Shown here: positions 25,248 to 34,213 of the stretch, one piece after another
How positions within the stretch are numbered: position 1 is the first letter of the stretch
Layout of the letters: every line of letters starts with the position of its first letter
Translations under genes and position numbers: made by a program
NCBI RefSeq assembly: GCF_936943645.1
Contig: NZ_CAKZJO010000086.1
Coordinates: forward strand, 1 to 64,000
From: an uncultured Bradyrhizobium sp.
GTDB taxonomy: Bacteria; Pseudomonadota; Alphaproteobacteria; Rhizobiales; Xanthobacteraceae
Length of the DNA: 64,000 bases
Direction: 5' to 3'
The notes under the pieces: model-generated
What the model was told of the DNA's origin: nothing
The model's input: only the letters and a program-made list of their open reading frames with translations
The model's database searches: none

Positions 25248-26408
25248 TTACTCCTTGTCGCTTTTGGCGCTATCCTTGTTGTTTTCCTTGCCCTTTTTCT
25301 TGCCGTTCTCCGTAGTGTCCCGGTTCTTCCCGTTCTCCTTGCCGGTTTCCTTGCGGCGGTTGGTGAAGCGGGCATTGCCGAGGCCGGTGCCGATGGTGAG
25401 CACGCCCCAGCGGTCGACGTCCTGCATGAACGGCACCTCCGAGAGGCCCTGCACCACGCCGTCATTGTGCATCAGGATCGCGGTGTCGTGCTCGCCGATG
25501 ACGGGGATGCCCTCGATCAGGCTCGCCGGCAGGTTGAACTTGCTGCTCTCCCAATTGCCCGGCAGGTTCTGCGCGCCCTTCTCGATCGAGCCGTCGGCGT
25601 TGATGACGCCGGGACAGGCGATGCCGATGAAGGGGGCGAGCTTGTAGCCTTCCTTCTCGGCCTCGGTGATCAGCCCCTTCAGCATCTTGGTGAGCCGCTT
25701 CACCGCGCCTTCGCGCGTCGGCTCGTCGTCGGCATGACGCCACAGCTCGGATTTGACGACCTTGGCCTTCGACAGGTCCTTCGCCTTTTTCCAGCTGGTT
25801 TCCACGAGGCCGCAGCGGATGTTGGTGCCGCCGATGTCGACGGCGAGGATGCTGTCATGGGCCTCGAAGATCCAGGACGGCGCCAGATGCAGCGCGCCGA
25901 TCAGGCCGGCTTCATCAGGGTGATGGCGGATCGGCTGCAGGTCGATCTTGAAATCCTCGGATTTCAGGATGATCTCGGTGCGCGCGATCGCGAGCTCGCC
26001 GAGCCGGGAATCGCGAAAGCCGCCGCCGACCACGATGCGCTCGGTCTTGGCCCAGGCTTTTGTCTTCAGGAAGCGCCGGGTGACATAGGCGAGCTCCTGG
26101 GCAAAGTCCTCGATCGCGCTGTGCACCACCGCGGAGGCCTCGACGTCGTCGCCAACGAGAATGTCATCCAGCGTCTTCTTGCTGATGTTCTCGGACGGCT
26201 CCTTGCCGAACGGATCCTCCCCCGTCTTGCGCAGCGGCTTGCGCCAGCGGTCGAGAATCTCGCGGAACGCGCCCTTGCTGGCGCGGTCGCCGAGAAAGCC
26301 GTCCTCGTCCTTGATCTCGATATTGAAGCTGTCGACGTCCACCGACGGCAGCCGCTCCGCGCCGTGATGGGCGATGCCCGTCGTCTTGACCAGTTCGTCC
26401 GTTGCCAT
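25248..26408 (-). CDS. ROK-family kinase-like protein, apparently circularly permuted
   Basis: A 386-residue protein. The sugar-kinase N-terminal half, with phosphate-1 motif AVDIGGTNIRCGLV, IACPGVINADG, GEHDTAIL and GTGLGNARF, occupies residues about 190-350. The part that normally ends a ROK protein comes first: GIAHHGAERLPSVDV, then ERIVVGGGFRDSRLGEL and HHPDEAGLIGALHLA at about 10-175. The order of the two halves is thus exchanged. The zinc motif CxCGxxGC of classic ROK proteins is not seen. The last 35 residues are a Lys/Glu/Asn-rich low-complexity tail. Activity as a sugar kinase is plausible but unproven. Transcribed away from rplU. Confidence 0.75.
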   Translation of the reverse strand: MATDELVKTTGIAHHGAERLPSVDVDSFNIEIKDEDGFLGDRASKGAFREILDRWRKPLRKTGEDPFGKEPSENISKKTLDDILVGDDVEASAVVHSAIEDFAQELAYVTRRFLKTKAWAKTERIVVGGGFRDSRLGELAIARTEIILKSEDFKIDLQPIRHHPDEAGLIGALHLAPSWIFEAHDSILAVDIGGTNIRCGLVETSWKKAKDLSKAKVVKSELWRHADDEPTREGAVKRLTKMLKGLITEAEKEGYKLAPFIGIACPGVINADGSIEKGAQNLPGNWESSKFNLPASLIEGIPVIGEHDTAILMHNDGVVQGLSEVPFMQDVDRWGVLTIGTGLGNARFTNRRKETGKENGKNRDTTENGKKKGKENNKDSAKSDKE

Positions 26409-26548
26409 TGATGAGCCCTTGCCCGCTTGACGTGTTCCGGCGGACTAACTGCGAGGGAACCGGTTTGTTGCAAGGCGGCCCGAGATTCGGCCTAAGGCCT
26501 CGAGGCGAGCCAAATCCTTCAAATCCGGGCTGTTTTCGGCGGTTTTCC

Positions 26549-26576
26549 TTGACTTGGCGCAGGCGGCGGCTATAAG
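26549..26576 (+). promoter_or_regulatory. Promoter of rplU-rpmA
   Basis: TTGACT (26549-26554) and TATAAG (26571-26576) are separated by 16 bases, close to the housekeeping sigma-70 consensus. Start of transcription would be near 26583, giving a 5' leader of about 160 bases before rplU. Confidence 0.75.
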
Positions 26577-26740
26577 TCCCACAGCCGGCGCGGGGCGTTT
26601 CTCGCGCCGCTTGTTTTTGCGTGGGTTTTCAATGGGATAACTCCCGCCCGCACAAAACCACATAAACCCATAGCGACTGACAAAAAGCCGGCCCGGACGT
26701 AACAGTCGCGAGGCCGGGATTGAACACGGAGAAAAAAACG
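26577..26740 (+). other. 5' leader of rplU
   Basis: An A-rich region with a GC-rich inverted element near its start (26583-26612) and another CCGGCC-containing segment near 26690. Ribosomal protein leaders often carry autoregulatory structures, but I recognise no defined one here. Confidence 0.35.
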
Positions 26741-27115
26741 ATGTTCGCAGTCATCAAAACCGGCGGCAAGCAATACCGCGTCGTGCCGGATGATGTTCTC
26801 GAAGTTGGCAAGATCGAAGGCGAAGTCGGCTCGATCGTGCAGTTGAATGACGTGCTGGTGCTCGGCGGCGACACGCCGGTGCTCGGCGTTCCCACGGTGG
26901 CCGGCGCCTCCGTTGCGGTCGAGGTGCTCGACCACAAGCGTGGCCCCAAGGTCATCGCGTTCAAGAAGCGCCGCCGCAAGAATTCGCGCCGCAAGCGCGG
27001 CTATCGCGACGAGATCACGGTGCTCCGCATCTCCGAGATCCTGGCGGACGGCGCCAAGCCCACCAAGGGCCCGCGTCCGAAGAAGGAGAAGGTGGCGAAA
27101 GAGGCCGCTGAATAA
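26741..27115 (+). CDS. rplU: 50S ribosomal protein L21
   Basis: A 124-residue protein starting MFAVIKTGGKQYRV, the invariant L21 N-terminus, with GGAG upstream. The domain ends near residue 103 and is followed by a Lys/Glu/Ala-rich tail (KKEKVAKEAAE) seen in alphaproteobacteria. A longer frame from 26720 is not the start. L21 binds 23S rRNA. It is the first gene of the rplU-rpmA operon, with a clear promoter at 26549-26576. Confidence 0.97.
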   Translation: MFAVIKTGGKQYRVVPDDVLEVGKIEGEVGSIVQLNDVLVLGGDTPVLGVPTVAGASVAVEVLDHKRGPKVIAFKKRRRKNSRRKRGYRDEITVLRISEILADGAKPTKGPRPKKEKVAKEAAE

Positions 27116-27218
27116 GCCAGAATTGATCACGCCAATTCACGAATTGATGCGTGAGAGATTTTGAAATGATTCCGTCAAGGAATTGATCTAGAACGACTTA
27201 GGTTTTCGGAGACGAGCC

Positions 27219-27488
27219 ATGGCTCACAAAAAAGCAGGCGGTTCATCGCGCAACGGTCGCGATTCCAAGGGTAAGCGCCTCGGCATCAAGGCGTTCGGCG
27301 GGGAAGTTGTGATTCCCGGCAACATCATTGCGCGTCAGCGCGGCACCACCTGGCATCCCGGCCTTAATGTCGGCATGGGCACGGACCACACTCTGTTCGC
27401 CAAGATCGAGGGTCGCGTCACGTTCCAGGCCAAAGCCAACGGCCGCACTTTCGTATCGGTCCTCCCGATCGCAGAGGCTGCTGAATAG
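27219..27488 (+). CDS. rpmA: 50S ribosomal protein L27
   Basis: An 89-residue protein beginning MAHKKAGGSSRNGRDS, preceded by GGAG. L27 sits near the peptidyl transferase centre, with its flexible basic N-terminus by the tRNA ends. Full length for the family. It follows rplU by about 100 bases on the same strand and is closed by a strong terminator. There is no extra N-terminal cleavage extension of the Firmicutes kind. Confidence 0.97.
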   Translation: MAHKKAGGSSRNGRDSKGKRLGIKAFGGEVVIPGNIIARQRGTTWHPGLNVGMGTDHTLFAKIEGRVTFQAKANGRTFVSVLPIAEAAE

Positions 27489-27564
27489 ACGGTGGATCAA
27501 ATTGGAGTCCGCCGGTCCCACTGAACCGGCGGAGTCCCAGAGATCTCAAGAGATCGAAGGCTCC

Positions 27565-27600
27565 AAGGGGAGGCGGGAAACCGGCCTCCCCTTTTCTTTT
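27565..27600 (+). terminator. Rho-independent terminator after rpmA
   Basis: A stem of AAGGGGAGGC (27565-27574) with GCCTCCCCTT (27584-27593), a 9-base loop and a run of T with one C (27592-27600). Confidence 0.9.
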
Positions 27601-27643
27601 GACTTGCTCACTTTGACTTAGTGACTTTCTCACGGAGCCGGAC

Positions 27644-28237
27644 ATGTTGCAGGATTTCTCGAGCGTGACCCTGGCGGAGGCGAGACCCAGCGTCGTCGCC
27701 ACCGAACGGCTGACATTGCGGCGGCCGACGCTGGCCGACGTCAGGACCATCGCCCGGCTCGCCAACGACCGCCGCGTCGCGGAAAACACCCGCCGCCTGC
27801 CGCATCCCTATTCGCAGGACGACGCCGTCGAATTCATCCGTGCCACCGCCGCGCTCGGCAGCGAAACCGTGTTCCTGATCGAGCACGATAGCGGGCCGGT
27901 CGGCATGGTCGGCATCGACTGCTCCACGCCTGGCAATGCCGAGCTCGGCTACTGGCTCGGCGTCGAGCATTGGGGCCAGGGCTTTGCCACCGAGGCCGCG
28001 CGCGGTGCGATCGACTTCTTCTTCGAGGAGTTCGAGGACGAGCACCTCCATGCCGGCGCGCGCGTCACCAACCCAGCCTCGCGCAAGGTGCTGGAGAAGT
28101 GCGGCTTCCAGTGGAGCGGCGTGCAGCTGCATCGCTTCCTCGCGCTGGGATCGTCGACCCCGGTCGACTGCTTCCGCCTGTCGCGCGGCGTGTGGGCCTC
28201 GCTGAAGAGCTGGAGCAGCGCGAGAAGGGTGAGGTAG
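27644..28237 (+). CDS. GNAT-family N-acetyltransferase (RimJ/RimL-like)
   Basis: A 197-residue protein. RLTLRRPTLADVRTIARL at 22-39 is the typical RimJ/L start, ELGYWLGVEHWGQGFATEA carries the acetyl-CoA pyrophosphate loop, and TNPASRKVLEKCGF is the conserved C-terminal motif. It could acetylate a ribosomal protein N-terminus or a small amine; the location after rpmA and before obgE is conserved by general impression but does not prove a ribosomal target. The gene has its own start beyond the rpmA terminator. Confidence 0.85.
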   Translation: MLQDFSSVTLAEARPSVVATERLTLRRPTLADVRTIARLANDRRVAENTRRLPHPYSQDDAVEFIRATAALGSETVFLIEHDSGPVGMVGIDCSTPGNAELGYWLGVEHWGQGFATEAARGAIDFFFEEFEDEHLHAGARVTNPASRKVLEKCGFQWSGVQLHRFLALGSSTPVDCFRLSRGVWASLKSWSSARRVR

Positions 28238-28249
28238 GCGGCGGACACT

Positions 28250-28435
28250 TACCCTCCCCTGGAGGGGTCCGGGACGAGCGAAGCTCGCCCGTGGTCGATC
28301 GCGCGCAGCGCGAGCGGGGTGGGGTGATCTCTCCACTCGGGCACTGTTGGATGTGGAGAGACCGTCACCCCACCCCGCTCCGCATTCCGCTTCGCTACAT
28401 GCGCAGCGACCCTCCCCCTCCAGGGGAGGGTGGGA
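28250..28435. repeat. Composite inverted repeat
   Basis: The outer arms ACCCTCCCCTGGAGGGG (from 28250) and CCCCTCCAGGGGAGGGT (to about 28431) pair across about 185 bases. Inner arms GCGGGGTGGGGTGA and TCACCCCACCCCGC pair within them. The element fills the gap between two convergent genes and could terminate both. Confidence 0.75.
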
Positions 28436-28436
28436 G

Positions 28437-29351
28437 CTACGCCGGCGGATTCACGTCCTCACTCGGACGCCCCAGATCGCGCTCGCGCAGATAGATGTAG
28501 AACCCGGCGCCGATGATGATCGCGGCGCCGACGATGGTCGCGACCGACGGCACATCACCAAACACGAAGAAGCCGAAGATCACCGCCCAGACGATCATCG
28601 AATACTGATACGGCACCACGACGCTGGCCGGCGCCAGTTTCAGCGAGCGGTTGACGCAGAACAGCGCCGTCACCGAGATCAGCCCGGCGGTCGCGAAGAT
28701 CACGAGGCTGCCCGGGGTCGGCGGCACCCAGTTGAAGGCCGAGAGCACCGCGCCCAGCGAGAACGTGCCGACGAATTGCGAGGACGCCATCACGATGTCG
28801 GGCGTCTTGCGCAGGCTGCGTGTGATCAGCATCAGGGTCGCGAAGGACAGACTGCCGCCGAGCGCGATCAGCGCCGGCAGGCTGACGGTCTGCGCCGACG
28901 GCCGCAACGCGATCAGGACGCCGCAGAAGCCGATCAGGATCGCGGTCCAGCGCCGCCAGCCGACCTTCTCGCCCAGAAAGATCGCCGACATCGCGGTGAC
29001 GAAGATCGGGCCGGCGAGATAATAGGTGATGACGTCGGCGAGCGGCAGATAGACCGTGGCGAGGAAGAACGCCGCAACTTCCAGCGTCGACAGCACGACG
29101 CGAAACAGCTGCAGGCGTGGGCGCTCCAGCTGCAGGAACTGGTGGCGCTGCTTCCAGATCAGCGGCGACAGCAACAGCAGCGCGGCGCAGGCGCGCAGGA
29201 ACAGCAGCTGCCCGACCGAATAGGTGCCGACCAGGAACTTGCCCATGGCGTCGCCGAACGAGAACATGAAGATCGACAGCACCATCAGCCCGATGCCGGC
29301 GAGGCGCGCGGAGCGATCGTCATAGGCGGAGAGGTTCTTGAACAGGGGCAT
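28437..29351 (-). CDS. EamA-family (DMT) transporter
   Basis: A 304-residue membrane protein from ATG 29351 (MPLFKNLSAYDDRSARLAG), with ten predicted helices in two EamA repeats (for example AGIGLMVLSIFMFSFGDAM and VVVPYQYSMIVWAVIFGFFVFGD). The longer frame upstream runs into a repeat and is rejected. Members of this family export amino acids, nucleosides or drugs; the substrate here is unknown. Its promoter must lie within or beyond the repeat at 29373-29458. Confidence 0.85.
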   Translation of the reverse strand: MPLFKNLSAYDDRSARLAGIGLMVLSIFMFSFGDAMGKFLVGTYSVGQLLFLRACAALLLLSPLIWKQRHQFLQLERPRLQLFRVVLSTLEVAAFFLATVYLPLADVITYYLAGPIFVTAMSAIFLGEKVGWRRWTAILIGFCGVLIALRPSAQTVSLPALIALGGSLSFATLMLITRSLRKTPDIVMASSQFVGTFSLGAVLSAFNWVPPTPGSLVIFATAGLISVTALFCVNRSLKLAPASVVVPYQYSMIVWAVIFGFFVFGDVPSVATIVGAAIIIGAGFYIYLRERDLGRPSEDVNPPA

Positions 29352-29372
29352 TGAGACGAGACTATGTGGAGT

Positions 29373-29458
29373 CGTCATTGCGAGCGAAGCGAAGCAATCC
29401 AGACTGTCTCTGCGGGAATAGTCTGGATTGCTTCGTCGTTTCGCTCCTCGCAATGACG
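29373..29458. repeat. Palindromic repeat (CGTCATTGCGAG type), copy 1
   Basis: The arms CGTCATTGCGAGCGAAGCG and CGCTCCTCGCAATGACG, with internal AGCAATCCAGACT and AGTCTGGATTGCT arms, form a nearly perfect 86-base inverted repeat. A second copy is at 57760-57846. Confidence 0.85.
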
Positions 29459-29614
29459 AACGGAGAGAGCGTCAGGAATCGGCTGGTAGAGTTGCCAGCA
29501 GTCGTTTTAATGACGTGAGCCGCCGCGACAAGCCCGCAACGCCGAATTGAACGGATTGTCGCACTCTTCGCATCGCGGTAGCGATAGGCGCCTCCCGAAT
29601 GAAAGAGCATCGCC

Positions 29615-30094
29615 ATGACCGACTTCGATCCGAACCAGCATCGCATGATCCCGACGCAACGCTGGTTTGAGGATTTCGTGGTCGGCGAGCGTTTCGTGCT
29701 GCCGAGCCGGACCCAGACCTCGGCGATCTTCGCCGCGTTCCAGACCGCGAGCGGCGACACCCATCCCGTGCACTATGACGTGGAATATTGCCGCAGCCGC
29801 GGCATGCCGCACCTGCTCGCCCACGGCTTCCAGACCCTGATCCACACCGCGCCCGGCGCCGGCCTGTTTCCATTCATGGTCGAGGACTCCCTGGTCGGCT
29901 TCCTCGAGCAATCGAGCCGGTTCCTCAAGCCTGTTTACGCCGACGACACCATCTACCCCGCGCTCGAGGTCACCGAGCTGGTGCCGGGACGAACGACAGG
30001 CGCAGTGACGCTGCGCAGCAGCGTGTTCAACCAGCGCAAGGAGCTGGTGCTGGAGGGCATGCAGAAATTCCTGATCCGGCGGCGGCCGGCGTGA
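29615..30094 (+). CDS. MaoC-family dehydratase-like protein
   Basis: A 159-residue single hot-dog domain. The hydratase motif is visible in FQTASGDTHPVHYDVEYCRS (Asp and His) and in HLLAHGFQTL. Family members hydrate enoyl-CoA in the R-specific manner or have related thioester roles. The window gives no pathway neighbours that specify the substrate. Transcribed convergently with the next gene, four bases apart. Confidence 0.85.
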   Translation: MTDFDPNQHRMIPTQRWFEDFVVGERFVLPSRTQTSAIFAAFQTASGDTHPVHYDVEYCRSRGMPHLLAHGFQTLIHTAPGAGLFPFMVEDSLVGFLEQSSRFLKPVYADDTIYPALEVTELVPGRTTGAVTLRSSVFNQRKELVLEGMQKFLIRRRPA

Positions 30095-30097
30095 GGA

Positions 30098-31072
30098 TTA
30101 TTCGATCACGTCATCGGCGGTCGCCAGCAAGGTCGGCGAGATTGCAAGACCCAGCACCGAGGCGGTCTTGCCGTTGAGAACGAGCTCGAACTTGGTGGCC
30201 TGCTGCACCGGCAGTTCGGCCGGCCTTGCGCCCTTGAGCACCCGTGCCGTGTATTCGCCGGCCAGCTCCATCACGTTGAAATAGTCCGAGCCGTAGCTCG
30301 CCAGCCCGCCGGCCTCGACATAATCGCGGACGTCGAAAATGGTCGGCACCTTGTGACGCAGCGCCAACGCCGCAATGCGCGTGCGATGGACGTAGAAGAA
30401 GGCTTCCGGGCCGAACACCAGGCCCGCGCCCGGCGTCGACAGCAGCTGCGCGAAGGCGCTGTCGATCTCACCCTCGGTCGCGGCATTGAGCACCTCGACG
30501 CGAATGCCGAGCGGCGCCGCGGCCCGCGCCAGATCGGAAACAAAAGGCGCAGCCAACGCCGAGCCCGGCTTCACCAGGGCGAAATAGCGCGACACCCCGG
30601 GCACGAGCTCGCGAAAGATGCCGAGCCGCTTGGCCGACAGCTCCGCATTGAGCGAGGTGATGCCGGTGGCATTGCCGCCGGGACGGTTGAGGCTCTCGAC
30701 GAGACCGAGCGCAACCGGATCGGTGCCGGACGAGAACACGATCGGGATCGTCGCCGTGGCTTTCCGGGCCGCCATGGCCGCCGCCGTGGTTCCGGGCGTC
30801 GCGATCAGCGCGACGTTGCGGCGGACCAGATCGGCCGCGAGCGGGGCGAGCTCCTCGTTCCGGCCCGAGGCCCAGCGATATTCGATCGCAACGTTCTGCC
30901 CTTCGGTGAAGCCGCCACTCGCGAGCCCCTTGCGAAACGCCGCGAGCCGCTTGACGTTCTCCTCCGCGGAGCCGGCGTGCAGGAAGCCGATGACCGGCAT
31001 TGCCGGTTGCGCACGCGCCCGCGACAGCGCTGCGACCGCAATCGCGCCCCCGATGAACTCCCGCCGCCGCAT
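30098..31072 (-). CDS. ABC transporter substrate-binding protein (ABC_sub_bind family)
   Basis: A 324-residue protein from ATG 31072, opening with a twin-Arg signal, MRRREFIGGAIAVAALSRARA. The body has the family pattern PVIGFLHAGSAEEN, FRKGLASGGFTEGQNVAIEYRWA, PIVFSSGTDPVALGLV and RPGGNATGIT. These periplasmic proteins are very numerous in Bradyrhizobium, often without adjacent transporter genes, as here. Ligand unknown. An in-frame start at 31111 would put 13 residues before the signal and is less likely. Confidence 0.85.
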   Translation of the reverse strand: MRRREFIGGAIAVAALSRARAQPAMPVIGFLHAGSAEENVKRLAAFRKGLASGGFTEGQNVAIEYRWASGRNEELAPLAADLVRRNVALIATPGTTAAAMAARKATATIPIVFSSGTDPVALGLVESLNRPGGNATGITSLNAELSAKRLGIFRELVPGVSRYFALVKPGSALAAPFVSDLARAAAPLGIRVEVLNAATEGEIDSAFAQLLSTPGAGLVFGPEAFFYVHRTRIAALALRHKVPTIFDVRDYVEAGGLASYGSDYFNVMELAGEYTARVLKGARPAELPVQQATKFELVLNGKTASVLGLAISPTLLATADDVIE

Positions 31073-31229
31073 CCGCAACGCTCCGCCCCGTTCCGGGCCG
31101 CTATACCACATCCCGGCGATGCGGGAGCCGCCCCGAAGGGTTAAGCAAGGGGCGAAATCGCGAGAAATTCGGCCGATTTGCGGGTCTATCCGGGTTGCCG
31201 GAGGGGGCCGGCTGGCCTACCTATGGCCC

Positions 31230-32270
31230 ATGAAATTCCTCGACGAAGCAAAGGTCTATATCCGCTCCGGTGACGGCGGAAACGGCTGCGTGGCGTTCCG
31301 CCGCGAGAAGTTCATCGAATTCGGCGGTCCCTCCGGCGGCAATGGCGGCCGCGGCGGCAATGTCATCATCGAGGTCGCCGACGGGCTGAACACGCTGATC
31401 GACTACCGCTACCAGCAGCACTTCAAGGCCCAGAAGGGCGAGAACGGCATGGGCTCGGACCGCCACGGCGCCAACGGCAAGAACATCGTGCTGAAAGTGC
31501 CCATGGGCACGCAGATCTTCGACGAGGACCGCGAGACGCTGATCCACGACTTCACCAAAGTCGGCGAGAAGTTCGTGCTGGCCGAGGGCGGCAATGGCGG
31601 CTTCGGCAACGCGCATTTCAAATCCTCGACCAACCGCGCCCCGCGCAACGCCAATCCCGGCCAGGTGGGCGAAGAGCGCTGGATCTGGCTGCGGCTGAAG
31701 CTGATTGCGGACGCCGGTCTCGTCGGCATGCCCAATGCCGGCAAGTCGACCTTCCTGTCCAAGGTCAGCGCGGCACGGCCGAAGATCGCCGACTATCCCT
31801 TCACCACGCTGCATCCGCAGCTCGGCGTCGTGAACGCCGACGGCCGCGAGTTCGTGCTGGCGGACATTCCCGGCCTGATCGAAGGCGCGCATGAAGGCAC
31901 CGGCCTCGGCGACCGCTTCCTCGGCCATGTCGAGCGCTGCCGCGTGCTGCTGCACCTGATCGACGCCACCTGCGAGCATGCCGGCAAGGCCTACAAGACC
32001 GTGCGCAAGGAGCTCGATGCCTATGGCGGGCTCTTGACCGACAAGATCGAGATCGTCGCGCTGAACAAGATCGACGCGGTCGAGCCGGACGAGCTCAAGA
32101 AGCAGAAGGACCGGCTGAAGCGCGCCGCCAAGAAGACACCGCTGCTGCTGTCCGGCGTGACCGGCCAGGGCGTGAAGGAAGCCTTGCGCGCGCTCGTCGA
32201 GGTGATCGGCGAGGCCCCGGTCTCCGCCAAGGCGAAGAGCGCGGCCGAAGCGGAGCCGTGGTCGGCGTAG
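31230..32270 (+). CDS. obgE: GTPase ObgE
   Basis: A 346-residue protein from ATG 31230 (MKFLDEAKVYIRSGDGGNG). The Gly-rich Obg fold spans about 1-158 (GGNGGRGG repeats); the G domain follows with GMPNAGKSTFL, DIPGLIEGAHEGTGLG and NKID. It lacks the long C-terminal OCT domain. ObgE associates with the 50S subunit and links ribosome assembly to nutrient signals. It heads the conserved obgE...proB-proA-nadD-rsfS-rlmH neighbourhood, although two unrelated genes separate it from proB here. Confidence 0.97.
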   Translation: MKFLDEAKVYIRSGDGGNGCVAFRREKFIEFGGPSGGNGGRGGNVIIEVADGLNTLIDYRYQQHFKAQKGENGMGSDRHGANGKNIVLKVPMGTQIFDEDRETLIHDFTKVGEKFVLAEGGNGGFGNAHFKSSTNRAPRNANPGQVGEERWIWLRLKLIADAGLVGMPNAGKSTFLSKVSAARPKIADYPFTTLHPQLGVVNADGREFVLADIPGLIEGAHEGTGLGDRFLGHVERCRVLLHLIDATCEHAGKAYKTVRKELDAYGGLLTDKIEIVALNKIDAVEPDELKKQKDRLKRAAKKTPLLLSGVTGQGVKEALRALVEVIGEAPVSAKAKSAAEAEPWSA

Positions 32271-32373
32271 TGGTCGTCCCCGCTGTCGTCCCTGCGGGCA
32301 TGCGCATCACTGGCTTGTCTTCGCCAGCGCGATAGCGCAGCATCGAACAATCAAGAAACGGCAGGGATAATTC

Positions 32374-34008
32374 ATGGCGCGCGCGAAGAACGTTCTCTGG
32401 ATCATGTGCGACCAGCTTCGCTATGATTATCTCGGCTGCACCGGCCATCCCACGCTGAAGACCCCGAACATCGACGCCATGGCGAAGCGCGGCGTGCTGT
32501 TCAGCAAGGCCTATGTGCAGTCGCCGATCTGCGGCCCCTCGCGGATGTCGTTCTACACCGGCCGCTACATGCGCTCGCACGGCTCGCACTGGAACGGCTG
32601 GCCGCTGCGCGTCGGCGAGCCGACGCTCGGCGATCATCTCAAGAAGATCGGCGTCCGCAACGTGCTGGTCGGCAAGACCCACATGGCCCCCGATCTCGAA
32701 GGCATGAAGGCGCTCGGCATTCCCCCGGAATCCGTCATCGGCGTGCACGTCGCCGAATGCGGTTTTGAGCCTTATGAGCGCGACGACGGCCTGCATCCCA
32801 CGGGGCGCCCGCGACCGAAATACGACGACTATCTGCGCAGCCAGGGTTTCGAGGCCACCAATCCCTGGGAGCACTGGGCCAATTCCGGCGCAGCCGAGGA
32901 TGGTTCGCTGCAGAACGGCTGGCTGCTGGTGCACGCCGACAAGGCCGCGCGCGTGCCGGACGAGCATTCCGAGACGCCCTACATGACGCGGCGTGCGATG
33001 GACTTCATCAGCGAGGCCGAGACCGACGGGCGGCCGTGGTGCCTGCATCTGTCCTACATCAAGCCGCACTGGCCCTACATCGCGCCCGAGCCCTATGCCA
33101 GCATGTACTCGACCGGGGACATGATCCCGGCGATCCGCTCGATGCGCGAACGGCAGAATCCACATCCGGTGTTCGGCGCCTATATGGACATGCGCTACTC
33201 CCGCAACATGGCGCGCGACGAGGCCCGCGAGAAGGTGATCCCGACCTATATGGGCCTGATCACCCAGATCGACGACCAGATGGGCGTGCTGATGAAGTTC
33301 TTAGGTGAGCGCGGTTTGCTGGACACCACCATGATCGTGTTCACCTCCGATCACGGCGATTATCTCGGCGATCACTGGATGGGCGAGAAGGACCTGTTCC
33401 ACGAGCAGTCGGCCAAGATCCCGCTGATCATCATCGATCCCTCCAGCGAAGCCGACGCCACGCGCGGCACGCGCAGCGACGCACTGGTGGAGGGCATCGA
33501 TCTCGCCCCGACCTTCGTCGATTATTTCGGCGGCAAGGTGCCCGGCCACATCCTCGAAGGACGCTCGCTGCTGCCGCTGCTGCGCGGCCCGACGCCATCG
33601 GATTGGCGCAAGGTGGCGTTCTCCGAGTACGACTATGCCATGCAGGACGTGCGGCTGAAGCTGAACCAGCCGATCGAGCGCTGCCGCCTGTTCATGGTGT
33701 TCGACGGCCGCTGGAAATACATCCACGCCTCCGGCTTCCGCCCGATGCTGTACGATCTCGAAACCGACCCGGAGGAATATCTGGATCGCGGCGACGATCC
33801 TGATTGCGCCGGCATCATCGCGCGGCTCCAGGCCGAGCTGTTCGAGTGGGCGCTGCATCCGAACGACCACATCACCACGACGCGCGAGAAGATCGCGGCC
33901 TATGCCGACAACCAGCTGCAGGTGAAGAACGGCGTCCTGATCGGCATCTGGGACGAGAACGAGCTCGCCGCGATCAAGGACGGCATCGCGCAGCGCGCGA
34001 AGATGTGA
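32374..34008 (+). CDS. Phosphonate monoester hydrolase / sulfatase-superfamily enzyme
   Basis: A 544-residue alkaline-phosphatase superfamily protein. The N-terminal metal site is in IMCDQLRYDYLG. The catalytic CxPSR motif, ICGPSRMS at about residue 52, would be converted to formylglycine. FTSDHGDYLGDHWMGEKDLFHE supplies further metal ligands. Overall architecture and length fit the phosphonate monoester hydrolase group known from Rhizobium, promiscuous for phosphodiesters, phosphonates and sulfates. No signal peptide, so cytoplasmic. The formylglycine-generating enzyme is not in this window. Physiological substrate unknown. Confidence 0.8.
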   Translation: MARAKNVLWIMCDQLRYDYLGCTGHPTLKTPNIDAMAKRGVLFSKAYVQSPICGPSRMSFYTGRYMRSHGSHWNGWPLRVGEPTLGDHLKKIGVRNVLVGKTHMAPDLEGMKALGIPPESVIGVHVAECGFEPYERDDGLHPTGRPRPKYDDYLRSQGFEATNPWEHWANSGAAEDGSLQNGWLLVHADKAARVPDEHSETPYMTRRAMDFISEAETDGRPWCLHLSYIKPHWPYIAPEPYASMYSTGDMIPAIRSMRERQNPHPVFGAYMDMRYSRNMARDEAREKVIPTYMGLITQIDDQMGVLMKFLGERGLLDTTMIVFTSDHGDYLGDHWMGEKDLFHEQSAKIPLIIIDPSSEADATRGTRSDALVEGIDLAPTFVDYFGGKVPGHILEGRSLLPLLRGPTPSDWRKVAFSEYDYAMQDVRLKLNQPIERCRLFMVFDGRWKYIHASGFRPMLYDLETDPEEYLDRGDDPDCAGIIARLQAELFEWALHPNDHITTTREKIAAYADNQLQVKNGVLIGIWDENELAAIKDGIAQRAKM

Positions 34009-34017
34009 GTTCTTCGT

Positions 34018-34180
34018 CGTCCCGGACAAGCGCGCCATCAAGCGCGCGCCGATCCGGGACCCATACTCCCAGGCCGTAATTGTGGGGCGGGCCGGCAACT
34101 CCGAGTCTTCGCCAAACTCAATCCTGTGGCTATGGATCCCGGATCAGCGCTCCGCTTCGCTGCGCTTGTCCGGGATGACG
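34018..34180. repeat. Inverted repeat (CGTCCCGGACAAGCGC type)
   Basis: The arms CGTCCCGGACAAGCGC (34018-34033) and GCGCTTGTCCGGGATGACG (34162-34180) enclose smaller pairs such as GATCCGGGA and TCCCGGATC. It lies between convergent genes. Confidence 0.75.
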
Positions 34181-34213
34181 TTGGGATAGTTGCGCTTGCA
34201 TCGCCAGAAGATC

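Noticed and set aside
26577..26740. Riboswitch in the rplU leader
   Set aside because: Structured pieces exist but match no riboswitch pattern I know.
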